Source of the DNA: Pelagibius sp. Alg239-R121
GTDB lineage: Bacteria > Pseudomonadota > Alphaproteobacteria > Kiloniellales > Kiloniellaceae
Length of the DNA stretch: 64,000 bases
Direction of reading: 5' to 3'
Assembly: GCF_947331435.1 (NCBI RefSeq)
Contig: NZ_CAMZOF010000010.1
Coordinates: 248,001 to 312,000, forward strand
Shown: positions 35,100-43,151 of the stretch, piece by piece
Layout of the letters: the number at the start of each line of letters is the position of its first letter
How positions within the stretch are numbered: the stretch's first letter is position 1
Notes under the pieces: model-generated
Database searches by the model: none
The model's input: only the letters and a program-made list of their open reading frames with translations
What the model was told of the DNA's origin: nothing
Position numbers and translations under genes: made by a program

Positions 35100-35542
35100 T
35101 ATCGTCCCCTGTATCGTTATTTGTTGAAAACCACCCCGAGCAAATCACAGAGTCCCTTGGAGAGGGTTATTTTTATTGCCCTCTTAGCTCTTGTAATTGC
35201 AAGATTATTTCACCAACACCCCTTCTTTCGATAATTAGTGTAACCAAATTCTGACCAATTGGTCAACTTTTTGATCCGAACTGCAGCATTACTCCAGGCT
35301 GCTTGGAAGCGCTGCAGGCGACTTGGCATAGACTGATGAACCAGGATAGTCTGTCACTTGGCGACCACCAATAAGTAAAGCGCACAGAGAATAGGGGCGC
35401 CAGTGACGGTCGCCGCCGGCTGTACCTGTTGATTAAAGGTCCGGTTCGGCTACTCCTCCAGACTGCAAACGCTCACGACGGATTTAGCCCAGAGCGTGGT
35501 TCAGATTCGAGGAGTACAGAGTGGACGAGGAAGGGCGGAGGA
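35100..35542. other. Divergent promoter region, BMP operon versus receiver gene
   Basis: About 443 bp lie between the BMP-binding-protein start (-) and the receiver gene (+). The left half is AT-rich and holds the perfect palindrome at 35252-35265, discussed separately. I see no RNA gene and no convincing coding frame; an in-frame extension of the receiver gene upstream to 35429 has no coding character. Confidence 0.5.
35252..35265. promoter_or_regulatory. Perfect 14-bp palindrome, candidate GntR/FadR-type operator for the BMP operon
   Basis: TGACCAATTGGTCA is fully symmetric and extends on the right by AAC. Upstream, TAACCAAATT is a partial direct copy of the half-site. TTGGTC half-sites are typical of GntR-family regulators. 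It lies about 153 bp before the BMP start, within its promoter region. No regulator gene is adjacent; the GntR gene at 47484 is distant and not linked by evidence. Confidence 0.5.
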
Positions 35543-35932
35543 ATGACCTACTCGGTGCTGGTGGTGGACGACGAACCGAATATCGTGCTGTCCCTTGAGT
35601 TTCTGATGGCTCAGTTGGGGCTTGAAGTAGCAGTGGCGCACGATGGCGAGGCGGCATTGGAAGAAATCGCTCGAAAGGCGCCGGATCTGGTTCTGCTGGA
35701 CGTCATGCTGCCAAAATGCGACGGCTACGAAGTCTGCCGTAAGATCCGTACCAACCCGACACTAAAGGACACGAAGGTCGTCATGCTGACGGCAAAGGGC
35801 CGAGACACCGAACGCGAGAGAGGATTTGCGGCGGGAGCGGACGACTACATTACCAAGCCCTTCTCCACCCGCGAGGTCAATGAACGCGTGAGACTCTATC
35901 TCAATGAGAAGAACGCTTCGTGCTCAACATGA
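35543..35932 (+). CDS. Single-domain response regulator (receiver)
   Basis: The start at 35543 (MTYSVLVVDDEPN) follows GGAGG, so an upstream extension is rejected. The 129-residue protein is one receiver domain: D9/D10, phospho-site D53 in VLLDVMLPK, T83 and K105 in ITKPF. It precedes a small membrane protein and the symporter-kinase on the same strand, so it is a likely partner of that kinase. With no output domain, it would act by binding another protein or as a phosphorelay step. Confidence 0.93.
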   Translation: MTYSVLVVDDEPNIVLSLEFLMAQLGLEVAVAHDGEAALEEIARKAPDLVLLDVMLPKCDGYEVCRKIRTNPTLKDTKVVMLTAKGRDTERERGFAAGADDYITKPFSTREVNERVRLYLNEKNASCST

Positions 35933-36040
35933 TACAGAGCGCGTCAGAACCAAGTGAGCAGCTACCACCACGTCTAACGGAGCTGCAGATCGGTTCCTTC
36001 GGGCTTCTGAGCCGAGCGTGCCGTTGAAAGAGTAGATGTC

Positions 36041-36436
36041 ATGAATAATCCCGACTCCAGAGGTGAGCGCTCCATCGCGCTCTTTCTGCTCGGTATCCTG
36101 CTTTTCAACCCGCCGCTTCTGTCAATCTTTGGCACGGATGTCGCCTTTGCAGGTGTGCCTCTGCTCTACATCTACCTCTTTGTAGCCTGGGCAATTTTCA
36201 TCTTCCTGATCGGCGTCAATTCCGAAATGGGCAAGGAAAGACGGCGCAGCCTGAGGGTTCCGCAACTGCCGGGAAACGACAATCCGGCGGCAGGGGTCGC
36301 AGTTCCGCAAGGCTCCCTGCCCCACAGCATCAGCCCCCGTCCCAATTTGACCAATCAGACGGTTGCCGATAAGGCGACAGGCTCTGTAAGCGATCATCCG
36401 GCAACGCGACTGCCGACCGAAAGAGAGGACTGGTAG
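36041..36436 (+). CDS. Small two-helix membrane protein preceding a symporter-kinase
   Basis: This 131-residue protein has two membrane helices (about 10-30 and 40-62: SIALFLLGILLFNPPLLSIF and VPLLYIYLFVAWAIFIFLIG), then a basic, Pro-rich, disordered tail. It ends 2 bp before the kinase start, so the two are coupled. Comparable small membrane proteins (CbrX-like) precede symporter-histidine kinases in other proteobacteria. Whether it is a subunit or sensor accessory is unknown; no domain is recognised. Confidence 0.7.
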   Translation: MNNPDSRGERSIALFLLGILLFNPPLLSIFGTDVAFAGVPLLYIYLFVAWAIFIFLIGVNSEMGKERRRSLRVPQLPGNDNPAAGVAVPQGSLPHSISPRPNLTNQTVADKATGSVSDHPATRLPTEREDW

Positions 36437-36438
36437 GC

Positions 36439-39402
36439 ATGCTGACGAGCTGGTTCATACTGCTCGTTTCGCTTGGATACCTGTGTTTGCTGTTCGCAAT
36501 CGCCTATTACGGCGACAAACGGGCCGACGAGGGCCGCAGTTTTGCAGGCAACCCCTATATTTACACCCTCTCCATCGCCGTCTTCTGCACCTCCTGGACC
36601 TTCTATGGCAGTGTCGGACGTGCAGCGACGGACGGCATCGGCTTCCTGCCGGTTTATTTGGGCCCGACCCTGACCTTTGCCCTTTGGTGGTTCGTTCTGC
36701 ACAAGATCATCCGCATCACCAAGGCCCACAACATCACATCGATTGCCGACTTTATTTCCTCGCGCTACGGCAAGAGCAACCTTCTGAGTGGCTTGGTCAC
36801 CGTTATCGCCGTCGTCGGAATCATGCCCTACATCTCGCTGCAGCTGAAGGCGGTGTCTACGAGCTTTGCCGTGTTGCTGCAACACCCCGAAGTGGTTGCG
36901 CCGAACGGCATCAACAATCTGCCCGGACTGCGCAGCCTGCTTGGATTCAGCGAAGTACCGGTTCTGCGCGACACAGCCTTTCTGGTCGCACTGGTGCTGG
37001 CGATCTTCTCGATCCTGTTCGGCACCCGTCACATCGACGCCAGCGAGCGCCACGAGGGCATGGTACTGGCCATCGCGTTTGAATCGGTCATCAAACTGCT
37101 TGCCTTCCTCGCCGTAGGCATCTTCGTGACCTACGGTCTCTACGACGGTTTCGGCGATCTTTTCTCGCGCGCCGAAATGATGCCGCAGATCAATCCGCTC
37201 TTTGGGCAGGGTACCGCAGGCGGTTACGGCGAATGGGTCACCACCACCATCCTCTCCATGGCTGCAATCATCTGCCTGCCCCGGCAGTTTCAGGTAACCG
37301 TGGTGGAGAACGTCGACGAGGGTCATCTGCGCAAGGCGGTCTGGCTGTTTCCGCTCTATCTGTTGGTCATCAATATCTTCGTTCTGCCGATCGCACTCAG
37401 CGGCGTGATGATGTTTCCGGCGACCGGCAGCGACCTGGCCGATACCTTTGTCCTCACGATCCCTATGGCCGAAAACCAGGAAACTCTGGCGCTCTTCGCC
37501 TTCATCGGCGGTCTTTCAGCTGCATCGGGTATGGTGATCGTCGCCACCATCGCCCTCAGCACCATGGTCTGTAACGACCTTGTCATGCCGGTCCTGCTGC
37601 GGATCAACCGGCTGCGATTGAATGAACGCGGCGACCTGACCCGCTTGCTGCTGGGTATCCGCCGCGGCAGCATCCTGGTGATCCTGCTGTTCAGCTACAG
37701 CTACTTCCGCTTCATCGGTGAATCTTACACACTGACGTCGATTGGACTGGTGTCCTTTGCCGCGGCAGCCCAATTCGCCCCGGCTATTGCGGGCGGCATC
37801 TTCTGGAAAGGTGGCACGCGCAAAGGCGCACTGACCGGCCTGCTGCTCGGCTTCCTGGTCTGGGCCTACACGCTGCTGTTACCTTCGTTTTCGCGCTCCG
37901 GCTGGCTGCCGATCGAGTTTGTCGAACAAGGCCCCGCCGGCATCGCACTTTTAAAGCCCTACGCGCTGTTCGGCCTCGAGGGTTTCGATGTCCTCTCTCA
38001 CGCACTTTTCTGGAGCATGCTGGTGAATGCCGGCGGCTACATCGCCGTTTCCCTGTTGAGCCGACAAAATGCTCTGGAAAGGATCCAGGCGGCACTCTTC
38101 GTCGATGTCTTCCTCCACTCCGGTCTGCGGGACGGTCATCACTTCTGGCGCGGTACCGCCACCTACAGCGATCTCTATAATCTCGTCTCGCGCTTTGTCG
38201 GCGAACGGCGCAGCCTAAGGGCTTTTCAAAGCTACGCGCGTTCGCGGGGACTAAGCCTGGAGCGCATCGGCGAAGCGGATTCCGACCTGGTCAACTTCGC
38301 CGAACGCCTGCTGGCGGGCACCATTGGCGCCGCCACTGCGCGTGCGCTGATCGGCACGGTGGTAAAGGGCGAGATTGTATCGATCGAAGAGGTCATGGAG
38401 GTGCTTGGCGAGGCCTCTCAAGCGATCAAATACAGTCATCAACTGGAAGAAAAATCACGCGAACTGGAGGCAGCGACCGCAGAATTGCGGGCAGCAAACG
38501 AGCGCCTGCAGGAGCTGGATCGCCTGAAGGATGATTTCCTGACGACCGTCAGCCACGAACTGCGCACACCCCTCACCTCCATCCGCTCATTTAGTGAAAT
38601 CCTATTCGACCATCCGAATCTGGACATCGAAGAACGCACGCGTTTTCTGGGTATCGTCATCAAAGAGAGCGAACGCCTGACCCGCCTGATCAATCAGATC
38701 CTGGACATGGCAAAACTGGAGTCCGGACGAACACATTGGCACATTGTCAACGTCGACCCCAGTGAAGCCATTCGCGAAGCCATTGCAGCGACCAGTAGTC
38801 TGCTGGCGGAGAACAATATTGATCTGTCGCTGCGATTGCCGGAGACTCTTCGCCCGATCCGGGCGGATCAGGACCGTCTGATTCAGGTGATCGTCAATCT
38901 GCTCGCGAATGCCGTTAAATCCTGCGATCCGGAGCAGCCTCAGGTGGAAGTCCGGGTCGTCGAGGGGCACGAGGGCCTGACAGTCTCAATCGCAGACAAC
39001 GGCCCAGGAGTCCCAATCGGGGCAGAAGAGCATATCTTTGACAAGTTTCAACAGGTCAACGACGGCCGCGCCGGCTCAACGGGAGGCACCGGTCTGGGCC
39101 TGCCTATCTGCAGACAGATTGTTGAGTATTTGGGTGGCAGGATCTGGCTGGAACGGCATGACAGCCCGTCAGAAGGCGAAACGGACGCAGCCCTTTCCGC
39201 AGATAACGGCAAGGCCGTTTCCTTCGGCACCTCGGGCAATGATGACGCTTCGGTATTTCAGGGCGGTGGTGCGGTTTTCAGCTTTGTCCTGCCATACGGC
39301 GAAGGGCAGCAAGCGGACTCAACGAAAGAGTCGGAACAGCCGGAAGAAGAACCGGCCGCACTGCGTAACGACGTTTCAAATGTCAGCGTAGGGTCAGATT
39401 GA
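36439..39402 (+). CDS. Symporter-domain sensor histidine kinase (CbrA/CrbS-like, SSS-STAC-HisKA)
   Basis: In 987 residues the N-terminal ~540 form a sodium/solute-symporter (SSS) domain of about 13 helices (YGDKRADEGRSFAGNPYIYTLS...). A STAC domain follows (LYNLVSRFVGERRSLRAFQSYARSRGL...FAERLLAGTIGAA), then a coiled coil. The HisKA domain has H706 in [17 protein letters not shown], and the ATPase domain has NLLANAVKSCDP and [14 protein letters not shown]. Relatives sense or import organic acids, histidine or acetate. There is no NtrC or LuxR-type partner here; the upstream receiver at 35543 may fill the role. The 3' end overlaps the convergent repeat-protein gene by 20 bp. Confidence 0.93.
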   Translation: MLTSWFILLVSLGYLCLLFAIAYYGDKRADEGRSFAGNPYIYTLSIAVFCTSWTFYGSVGRAATDGIGFLPVYLGPTLTFALWWFVLHKIIRITKAHNITSIADFISSRYGKSNLLSGLVTVIAVVGIMPYISLQLKAVSTSFAVLLQHPEVVAPNGINNLPGLRSLLGFSEVPVLRDTAFLVALVLAIFSILFGTRHIDASERHEGMVLAIAFESVIKLLAFLAVGIFVTYGLYDGFGDLFSRAEMMPQINPLFGQGTAGGYGEWVTTTILSMAAIICLPRQFQVTVVENVDEGHLRKAVWLFPLYLLVINIFVLPIALSGVMMFPATGSDLADTFVLTIPMAENQETLALFAFIGGLSAASGMVIVATIALSTMVCNDLVMPVLLRINRLRLNERGDLTRLLLGIRRGSILVILLFSYSYFRFIGESYTLTSIGLVSFAAAAQFAPAIAGGIFWKGGTRKGALTGLLLGFLVWAYTLLLPSFSRSGWLPIEFVEQGPAGIALLKPYALFGLEGFDVLSHALFWSMLVNAGGYIAVSLLSRQNALERIQAALFVDVFLHSGLRDGHHFWRGTATYSDLYNLVSRFVGERRSLRAFQSYARSRGLSLERIGEADSDLVNFAERLLAGTIGAATARALIGTVVKGEIVSIEEVMEVLGEASQAIKYSHQLEEKSRELEAATAELRAANERLQELDRLKDDFLTTVSHELRTPLTSIRSFSEILFDHPNLDIEERTRFLGIVIKESERLTRLINQILDMAKLESGRTHWHIVNVDPSEAIREAIAATSSLLAENNIDLSLRLPETLRPIRADQDRLIQVIVNLLANAVKSCDPEQPQVEVRVVEGHEGLTVSIADNGPGVPIGAEEHIFDKFQQVNDGRAGSTGGTGLGLPICRQIVEYLGGRIWLERHDSPSEGETDAALSADNGKAVSFGTSGNDDASVFQGGGAVFSFVLPYGEGQQADSTKESEQPEEEPAALRNDVSNVSVGSD

Positions 39403-40279
39403 CCTTTTTGGTGTTGCCGGAGCGTACCGAAACATCGGTCGTGCTGGTCATTTCGCCTGCGCGGGCAACAACGGTGTAGCTTCCCTCCCGCAGAGTAAAT
39501 GCGCCTGTCGAACCGGTAAGTGCGGTCAAAGGCTTCTTCGCGCCCTTACGAAAGATCTGCCAGGTTACCTCTTCCGAAGCGAACAGCGTTCCTGAATGGG
39601 TGAGCGCGGATGTCCGCAAGGATCCCGCGTTCAGGTTCAGGGTGTACTTGTAAGTGTGACCGGCAGTCACCTCAATCGTATGCTTGACCTTTGCATCACG
39701 CGTTCTCGCGCGCACAAGATAAAAGCCCTCTGGCAGGACCAGATTAGGGCGTGCGCCCAGCGAGGTTGCAATCAGATGACGCTTCCCGCTCGCATCGCGG
39801 CCGTAGGTCAAGATATCCCATGCAATTTCACCTTTAAGCGGTTTGGCGCCGCGGTGAGGAATCACTTTCAGTTTTACCCAGCCGGCATTCAAGTTGACCC
39901 GGTGCTTGACTGCCGATGACGCCACTTCGAGATTGGAATCGACTGTGACGTCGCCATAAACGGTCGCAACCCGGTATTGGCCGGCCGGCAACTTCAACTC
40001 TGTCGGTGACTTTTCAGCGGTCGCCACAATTGGTCCGACGGCGCCGTTTTCAAAGCGGGAAACCGTAAAAGAGATCCGGTCTTTAAGCGTCTTCGCACCA
40101 TTCGCGATCACGGCCTCCAGCTTAATTCGCTGTTGATCGCCTACCGATGCCTGCTGTGCGCCGGCAAGCGACGGGCTCGCAAGACCAAGTGAAAAACCGA
40201 AGGAAAACACGCCCAAAAAAGCGGTACGGCAAAGCCAATTTCGCACTGTATATACCACGGTCGATACTCCCTTACGCAT
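39383..40279 (-). CDS. Secreted protein of three tandem beta-sandwich repeats, unknown function
   Basis: The start at 40279 (MRKGVSTVVYTVRNWLCR) precedes a signal peptide ending near SLAGA. The mature ~250 residues hold at least three repeats of about 80 residues. Each ends in a pattern like LPAGQYRVATVYG or LPEGFYLVRARTR or LREGSYTVVARAG followed by KHxxNLNAG-type strands. This resembles carboxypeptidase-regulatory or PEGA-like surface sandwiches. It may bind an envelope component. Its 3' end overlaps the kinase gene's 3' end by 20 bp. No function can be assigned. Confidence 0.75.
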   Translation of the reverse strand: MRKGVSTVVYTVRNWLCRTAFLGVFSFGFSLGLASPSLAGAQQASVGDQQRIKLEAVIANGAKTLKDRISFTVSRFENGAVGPIVATAEKSPTELKLPAGQYRVATVYGDVTVDSNLEVASSAVKHRVNLNAGWVKLKVIPHRGAKPLKGEIAWDILTYGRDASGKRHLIATSLGARPNLVLPEGFYLVRARTRDAKVKHTIEVTAGHTYKYTLNLNAGSLRTSALTHSGTLFASEEVTWQIFRKGAKKPLTALTGSTGAFTLREGSYTVVARAGEMTSTTDVSVRSGNTKKVNLTLR

Positions 40280-40557
40280 CCTCCTTACTATGCGGTAAGG
40301 AACCTTTACAAGCGGTGAAGATGACCGCGTACACACAGCCCGGATTAAGACCGGCGCTGCTCGTCGAGCGCCGTCAAAATAGACTGCGACTCCGAAAACA
40401 TCAGAAACAACGCAGTGTGCAAAGGTTAACGATCAGTGTATCCTGATACAACAATCTCAGTTTGAACGGCGAAAAAAAGTTTTTACTCAACGCCGAAATG
40501 TTGAGACCAGCGCCGCCGGAAAGATGTGATTGGGCGGCGAAACCAGCGAGGACTGCC

Positions 40558-41067
40558 ATGAAGGCTGATAGCGGATACGCAGGTTTGCGCAACACTTCAA
40601 TTACCGGAGTTTTTGCAGCGGTAGGCTTGAGCTTGGCAGTTTTCCTTGTGGCTCCGTCTTCTGCCGCACGAGCCGACGGCTACGTTTCCTTCGGTATCGG
40701 CACGTCTTACAGCTACAGTCACCATCGGCACCGGCATGGCTATGGCTGGTACCGTCACAACCCCTATTACGGCCGACACTATTATGGCCATCGGCATTAT
40801 GGACACCACCACCGCCATCACTGGCACGGCACCTATCGCCATGTCACCAAAAGCCACAGTAAAACGGTGCCGTATAATCCTTCAGCACGGCCAAAGACAA
40901 CCAGTCCGGTCGTTGCAGCGACGCCTCAGCAAAACTGCCAGATGATCCGTGAGTACCAGACGGTCGTGAAAATTGGCGGAAAGCAGGTGCAAGCCTATGG
41001 AGATGCCTGCATGCAGCCTGATGGAAGCTGGAAGCTCGGTCCACCAAAACCAGTACCTGAAGGCTGA
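40558..41067 (+). CDS. Secreted His/Tyr-rich protein with 17-kDa-antigen-type C-terminal module
   Basis: The ATG at 40558 follows GAGGA by 5 nt; earlier in-frame starts lack a site. A signal peptide ends around AARADG. About 65 residues rich in His, Tyr, Gly and Arg follow (YYGHRHYGHHHRHHWHG-like). The last ~40 residues (from the Cys before QMIREYQTV to AYGDACMQPDGSW) match the C-terminal module of the lipoprotein at 10481-10957, including two Cys and the QPDGSW motif. The His-rich part could bind metals; function unknown. Confidence 0.75.
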   Translation: MKADSGYAGLRNTSITGVFAAVGLSLAVFLVAPSSAARADGYVSFGIGTSYSYSHHRHRHGYGWYRHNPYYGRHYYGHRHYGHHHRHHWHGTYRHVTKSHSKTVPYNPSARPKTTSPVVAATPQQNCQMIREYQTVVKIGGKQVQAYGDACMQPDGSWKLGPPKPVPEG

Positions 41068-41159
41068 GGTTCCAGTCGCCAGACTGTTTCACCAGCTCTC
41101 AGCGAACAACAAGGTCCTGAGAAAACAAGGCCTCAAAAAAAGGGCTCCTAAAACAGAAA

Positions 41160-41200
41160 AACGGGCATCAAGCGACACAAAGGTCACTCAAATGCCCGTT
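41160..41200 (-). terminator. Hairpin with T-rich flank, probable terminator for the gcrA side
   Basis: AACGGGCAT (41160-41168) pairs with ATGCCCGTT (41192-41200). On the minus strand the stem is followed by TTTTCTGTTTTAGG, a T-rich tail, so it fits termination of leftward transcription coming from gcrA. On the plus strand no T-tract follows. Confidence 0.55.
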
Positions 41201-41353
41201 ATCTGCGGCTTCGCCAATTCTTACCCTCTCACCTCGCCAATCAGAACTGGAGCGGATTTCCCCTACCAGGATCTCGCTGAAACCCGCCATAAGCGCTCAC
41301 AGCTCGTGATTTAGGGGAAAGCTCGAGAGGATCGTGGGAAAATCAAACCGTAT

Positions 41354-41395
41354 CTCTTCACATCTGCCGCTTTCGCTGCAGTCAAATGTGAAGAG
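41354..41395. other. 10-bp-stem inverted repeat near the gcrA 3' end
   Basis: CTCTTCACAT (41354-41363) and ATGTGAAGAG (41386-41395) form a perfect 10-bp stem with a 22-nt loop, 37 bp past the gcrA stop on the minus strand. It lacks a clear T-tract, so it may protect the mRNA 3' end or be part of a structured RNA rather than a classical terminator. Confidence 0.5.
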
Positions 41396-41431
41396 CCGTC
41401 CCTTGGGATGCCGTTTTCTAACCTCGTCTCT

Positions 41432-42097
41432 TTACGCCGCAGCAGAATCAGAACGCGAACGGGTGATGTAAGCCCGCGCACAGTGCTCACTGCAGTAAGG
41501 TTTGCCGGACTGAGCCGGTTCGCCGCAAAAATGGAAATCGTCATCTCCGGGATCACCGATCGGCCAGAGACACTTTGGTCCGCGTCGGCTCGCCTGCACC
41601 GCGCGTGCCGCGGGGGATAATGTATCCCTCGTGCCGTTCCGCGCCGCTTTGGCCGTCGTCTTTGCCTGTGCCGCCACGTGCGTACCGTTGGTTTGTTTGG
41701 CACTACGCATAGCTGCCGACACTGGTGCCGCAGAGCTTGCAGCCCGCCCACTGCCGGGGTTCGCCGACTTCGCGGCTAGTGCAGCAGAAATCACGGTTTG
41801 AACCGGCTCGCTTCTCGGATCCGGCTTGCTCCCGGCCGCAATTCTGTCACCGGTCGGCGCTGACTTTGCACCGTTCTGGCTTTTCTTTGCCGCAGGCTTA
41901 GCGCCTGACGCCGAATTCGCAGCGCCTCCATCTTCGCCACGTTTAATCGGCGAGGGTCTTGCCTGCAATTTCATCCGGTGTGCTTTTCCGACAACAGCAT
42001 TCTTGGAAACACCGAGAATCTTGCCGATCGCCGAAGCGCTGTGGCCCGTTTCCCAAAGTTTCGTCAGCTCGTCGATTCGTTCTGGAGTCCAGCTCAT
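41432..42097 (-). CDS. gcrA: GcrA-type cell-cycle regulator
   Basis: This 221-residue protein has the GcrA N-terminal DNA-binding domain MSWTPERIDELTKLWETGHSASAIGKILG...VVGKAHRMKL (1-45). After a long Ala/Ser/Lys-rich low-complexity linker comes the conserved C-terminal sigma-70-binding region CLWPIGDPGDDDFHFCGEP...YCSEHCARAY. GcrA works with RNA polymerase sigma-70 at GANTC-methylated promoters of alphaproteobacteria and controls cell-cycle genes. The upstream region has four GANTC sites and a perfect DnaA box. The longer linker is a lineage feature. Confidence 0.95.
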   Translation of the reverse strand: MSWTPERIDELTKLWETGHSASAIGKILGVSKNAVVGKAHRMKLQARPSPIKRGEDGGAANSASGAKPAAKKSQNGAKSAPTGDRIAAGSKPDPRSEPVQTVISAALAAKSANPGSGRAASSAAPVSAAMRSAKQTNGTHVAAQAKTTAKAARNGTRDTLSPAARAVQASRRGPKCLWPIGDPGDDDFHFCGEPAQSGKPYCSEHCARAYITRSRSDSAAA

Positions 42098-42190
42098 ATG
42101 CCCACCCTCACGTCAACAACAATATCTAGTCACCCTGTCTAAATGTAGGGTTTTTTTGGTTGGCTGCCACCATATAAGGTATGAATATGT

Positions 42191-42218
42191 GAGTCGAGTC
42201 CATGGACCGGCTGGATTC
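42191..42218. promoter_or_regulatory. Cluster of GANTC (CcrM-type) sites upstream of gcrA
   Basis: Two abutting GAGTC sites (42191-42195, 42196-42200) and GATTC (42214-42218) fall within 28 bp, with a fourth, GAGTC, at 42371-42375. GANTC is the CcrM methylation target, and GcrA acts at methylated GANTC sites, so autoregulation of gcrA is plausible. Three sites in 28 bp is far above chance density. Confidence 0.55.
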
Positions 42219-42221
42219 GAG

Positions 42222-42230
42222 TTATCCACA
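42222..42230 (+). promoter_or_regulatory. Perfect DnaA box (TTATCCACA) upstream of gcrA
   Basis: TTATCCACA matches the strict DnaA-box consensus. It lies 125 bp upstream of the gcrA start and 4 bp after a GANTC site. In Caulobacter DnaA activates gcrA transcription, so this box is the likely equivalent. It is a single box, so a replication origin is unlikely here. Confidence 0.6.
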
Positions 42231-42386
42231 ACTTTGTTTGCTTCTTCGCCTTAATTGTCGCGATAAGCAACCTCCAGCCACGATAAGTTTCTTAAAATCT
42301 CGCGTCGTCGTAGAGTTCCTGCCACAAGGCACGCCAAGGCGGATGCCTCATAAACTCAACCGGCCATTTGGAGTCGCAAAGAGGCG

Positions 42387-43124
42387 ATGTTTGTCCTGTT
42401 TACGGATTTCGGCTTGGAAGGTCCGTATACCGGACAGATGAAGGCGGTCTTGTTGAGGACTGCACCCGAGATCCCGATTATCGATCTGTTCGCCGACGCA
42501 CCGGCCTTTGACCCGCGCGCATCGGCCTATCTTCTTGCCGCCTACTGCAGCGCCTTTCCCAAGGACAGCATTTTTCTGACCGTCATCGATCCGGGTGTCG
42601 GCTCAACACGCGCACCGATCATTCTCGAAGCAGATGGTCAACGCTTTGTCGGTCCCGATAATGGTGTGCTGGATCTGGTCGCACGGCGGGCGGCGGCCTG
42701 CCAGTACGGTGAAATTCTCTATCACCCGGAAGACCTCTCCGCCTCGTTCCATGGACGCGATCTCTTTGCACCCGTCGCGGCGATGCTGGCCAATGGCCAC
42801 CCGGTATCAACACGTGAACTATCGGCTGGCGAACGTCCTGGAACAGACTGGCCTGACGATCTGGCAGAAATTGTCTATCTGGACCGCTACGGGAATGCAA
42901 TGACAGGCTTGAGAGGCAGTAAGATCCCCCTGGACGCAACAATCTCCATAGCAGGGCAAGAACTCGACGCGGCACGGACTTTTTCCGATGTGCCGGACGG
43001 TGGGGCGTTCTGGTACGAAAACGCCAATGGATTGGTCGAAATCGCCGTCAACGGCGGCCACGCGGGAAATCGACTTGGCCTTGAAGTCGGAACGCCGCTG
43101 CGTTATGACACCGCGCCTGCTTAG
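42387..43124 (+). CDS. S-adenosyl-L-methionine hydrolase/hydroxide adenosyltransferase (DUF62)
   Basis: This 245-residue protein has the DUF62 fold: LFTDFGLEGPYTGQMK (N-terminal SAM-binding), DPGVGSTRAPIILEADGQRFVGPDNG, HGRDLFAPVAA and the C-terminal YGNAMTGL. It hydrolyses SAM to adenosine and methionine by water attack, as other SAM hydroxide adenosyltransferases do. It is divergent from gcrA. The role is likely control of SAM pools; it is not a chlorinase or fluorinase, since the gene context is ordinary. Confidence 0.92.
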   Translation: MFVLFTDFGLEGPYTGQMKAVLLRTAPEIPIIDLFADAPAFDPRASAYLLAAYCSAFPKDSIFLTVIDPGVGSTRAPIILEADGQRFVGPDNGVLDLVARRAAACQYGEILYHPEDLSASFHGRDLFAPVAAMLANGHPVSTRELSAGERPGTDWPDDLAEIVYLDRYGNAMTGLRGSKIPLDATISIAGQELDAARTFSDVPDGGAFWYENANGLVEIAVNGGHAGNRLGLEVGTPLRYDTAPA

Positions 43125-43151
43125 CCGGTGTAGAACCGAACCAACATTAGA

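Larger units (their letters stand above)
41068..41431. other. Hairpin-rich intergenic region between convergent genes
   Basis: These 364 bp contain no gene but three strong inverted repeats: 41160-41200 (9-bp stem), 41257-41320 (9-bp stem, TTTCCCCTA/TAGGGGAAA, closing 46 nt) and 41354-41395 (10-bp stem). They may be terminators of the convergent genes, or a structured RNA on either strand. No known RNA family is recognised. Confidence 0.55.

Noticed and set aside
36394-37326. 310-codon open frame opposite the symporter-kinase
   Set aside because: It is a shadow of the SSS-domain coding strand, with low-complexity charged sequence.
42222-42230. Chromosomal replication origin at the DnaA box
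   Set aside because: Only one perfect box, no AT-rich unwinding element cluster and no dnaA, parA or hemE neighbours.
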